Assembly: GCA_022709485.1 (NCBI GenBank)
Contig: JAKLIS010000126.1
Span: forward strand, 1-5,230
Direction: 5' to 3'
Source: Elusimicrobiota bacterium
GTDB lineage: Bacteria; Elusimicrobiota; Elusimicrobia; F11
DNA: 5,230 bases
Part shown: positions 5,147 to 5,230 of the stretch, in pieces
Numbering within the stretch: position 1 is the first letter of the stretch
How the letters are laid out: the number at the start of each line of letters is the position of its first letter
Notes under the pieces: generated by a model
Told to the model about the DNA's origin: nothing
Seen by the model: the letters and a program-made list of their open reading frames with translations, nothing else
Databases searched by the model: none
Position numbers and translations under genes: made by a program

Positions 5147-5230
5147 AAATTCTCGTGCCGAGCAGAAAATTCTCGTGCCGAGCAGAAAATTCTCGTGCCG
5201 AGCAGAAAATTCTCGTGCCGAGCAGAAAAT
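5134..5230 (+). repeat. Perfect 20-bp tandem repeat array, running off the window end
   Basis: The unit cgtgccgagcagaaaattct is repeated head to tail with no spacer and no mismatch: copies at 5134, 5154, 5174 and 5194, and a 17-base partial copy from 5214 to the last base (about 4.85 copies). It is not a CRISPR array because there are no spacers. Perfect identity points to recent expansion by slippage or unequal recombination. Total copy number cannot be known from this window, since the array is cut by the edge. No gene is seen in 5016-5230. Confidence 0.93.

Noticed and set aside
5134..5230. CRISPR array
   Set aside because: The 20-bp repeats abut directly with no spacers, and no cas gene is present.
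1..5230. tRNA, rRNA, insertion sequence ends or attachment sites
   Set aside because: No cloverleaf, rRNA-like block, transposase or terminal inverted repeat pair with target duplication was recognised on either strand.

Overview
The window looks like part of a surface-polysaccharide (O-antigen or exopolysaccharide) locus from a Gram-negative-type bacterium. The outer-membrane reading rests on a GT9 (LPS heptosyltransferase-like) enzyme beside a Wzy/WaaL-type membrane protein. Base composition is moderate and somewhat AT-rich. No gene pins down the phylum; an uncultivated lineage is possible but cannot be shown from this sequence.

Layout, left to right. (1) 1-111 (+) is the 3' end of a very AT-rich gene (about 25% GC by hand count) that enters from outside the window. 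(2) 91-495 (-) is the N-terminal membrane part of a polyprenyl-phosphate glycosylphosphotransferase, the enzyme class that starts repeat-unit synthesis on undecaprenyl phosphate. It lacks its C-terminal catalytic domain and stops at the same point where GC changes from about 25% to about 48%. (3) 496-649 is a divergent intergenic region with two clear inverted repeats and a plausible extended -10 promoter pointing right. (4) 650-5015 (+) is a tight four-gene operon: a Wzy/O-antigen-ligase-like membrane protein, a GT2 glycosyltransferase, a GT4 glycosyltransferase and a GT9 glycosyltransferase. The junctions are an 8-bp overlap, a 19-bp gap and a 4-bp ATGA overlap. (5) 5016-5230 is non-coding and repetitive: three 42-bp palindromic units, two of which also form terminator-like hairpins with T4 tails, run into a perfect 20-bp tandem array that continues past the window edge.

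Inferred joint role: GT2, GT4 and GT9 add successive sugars to a lipid-linked oligosaccharide on the cytoplasmic face of the inner membrane. The Wzy/WaaL-like protein then polymerises it or ligates it on the periplasmic side. The initiating transferase would be the divergent gene, which is broken here. No flippase (Wzx), chain-length regulator (Wzz) or sugar-nucleotide synthesis gene is present in the window.

I see no convincing new molecular system. The observations most worth following are the composition break at the truncated transferase, the dyads in the divergent promoter region, and the two-layer repeat structure at the right end, whose palindromic units show compensatory base changes.
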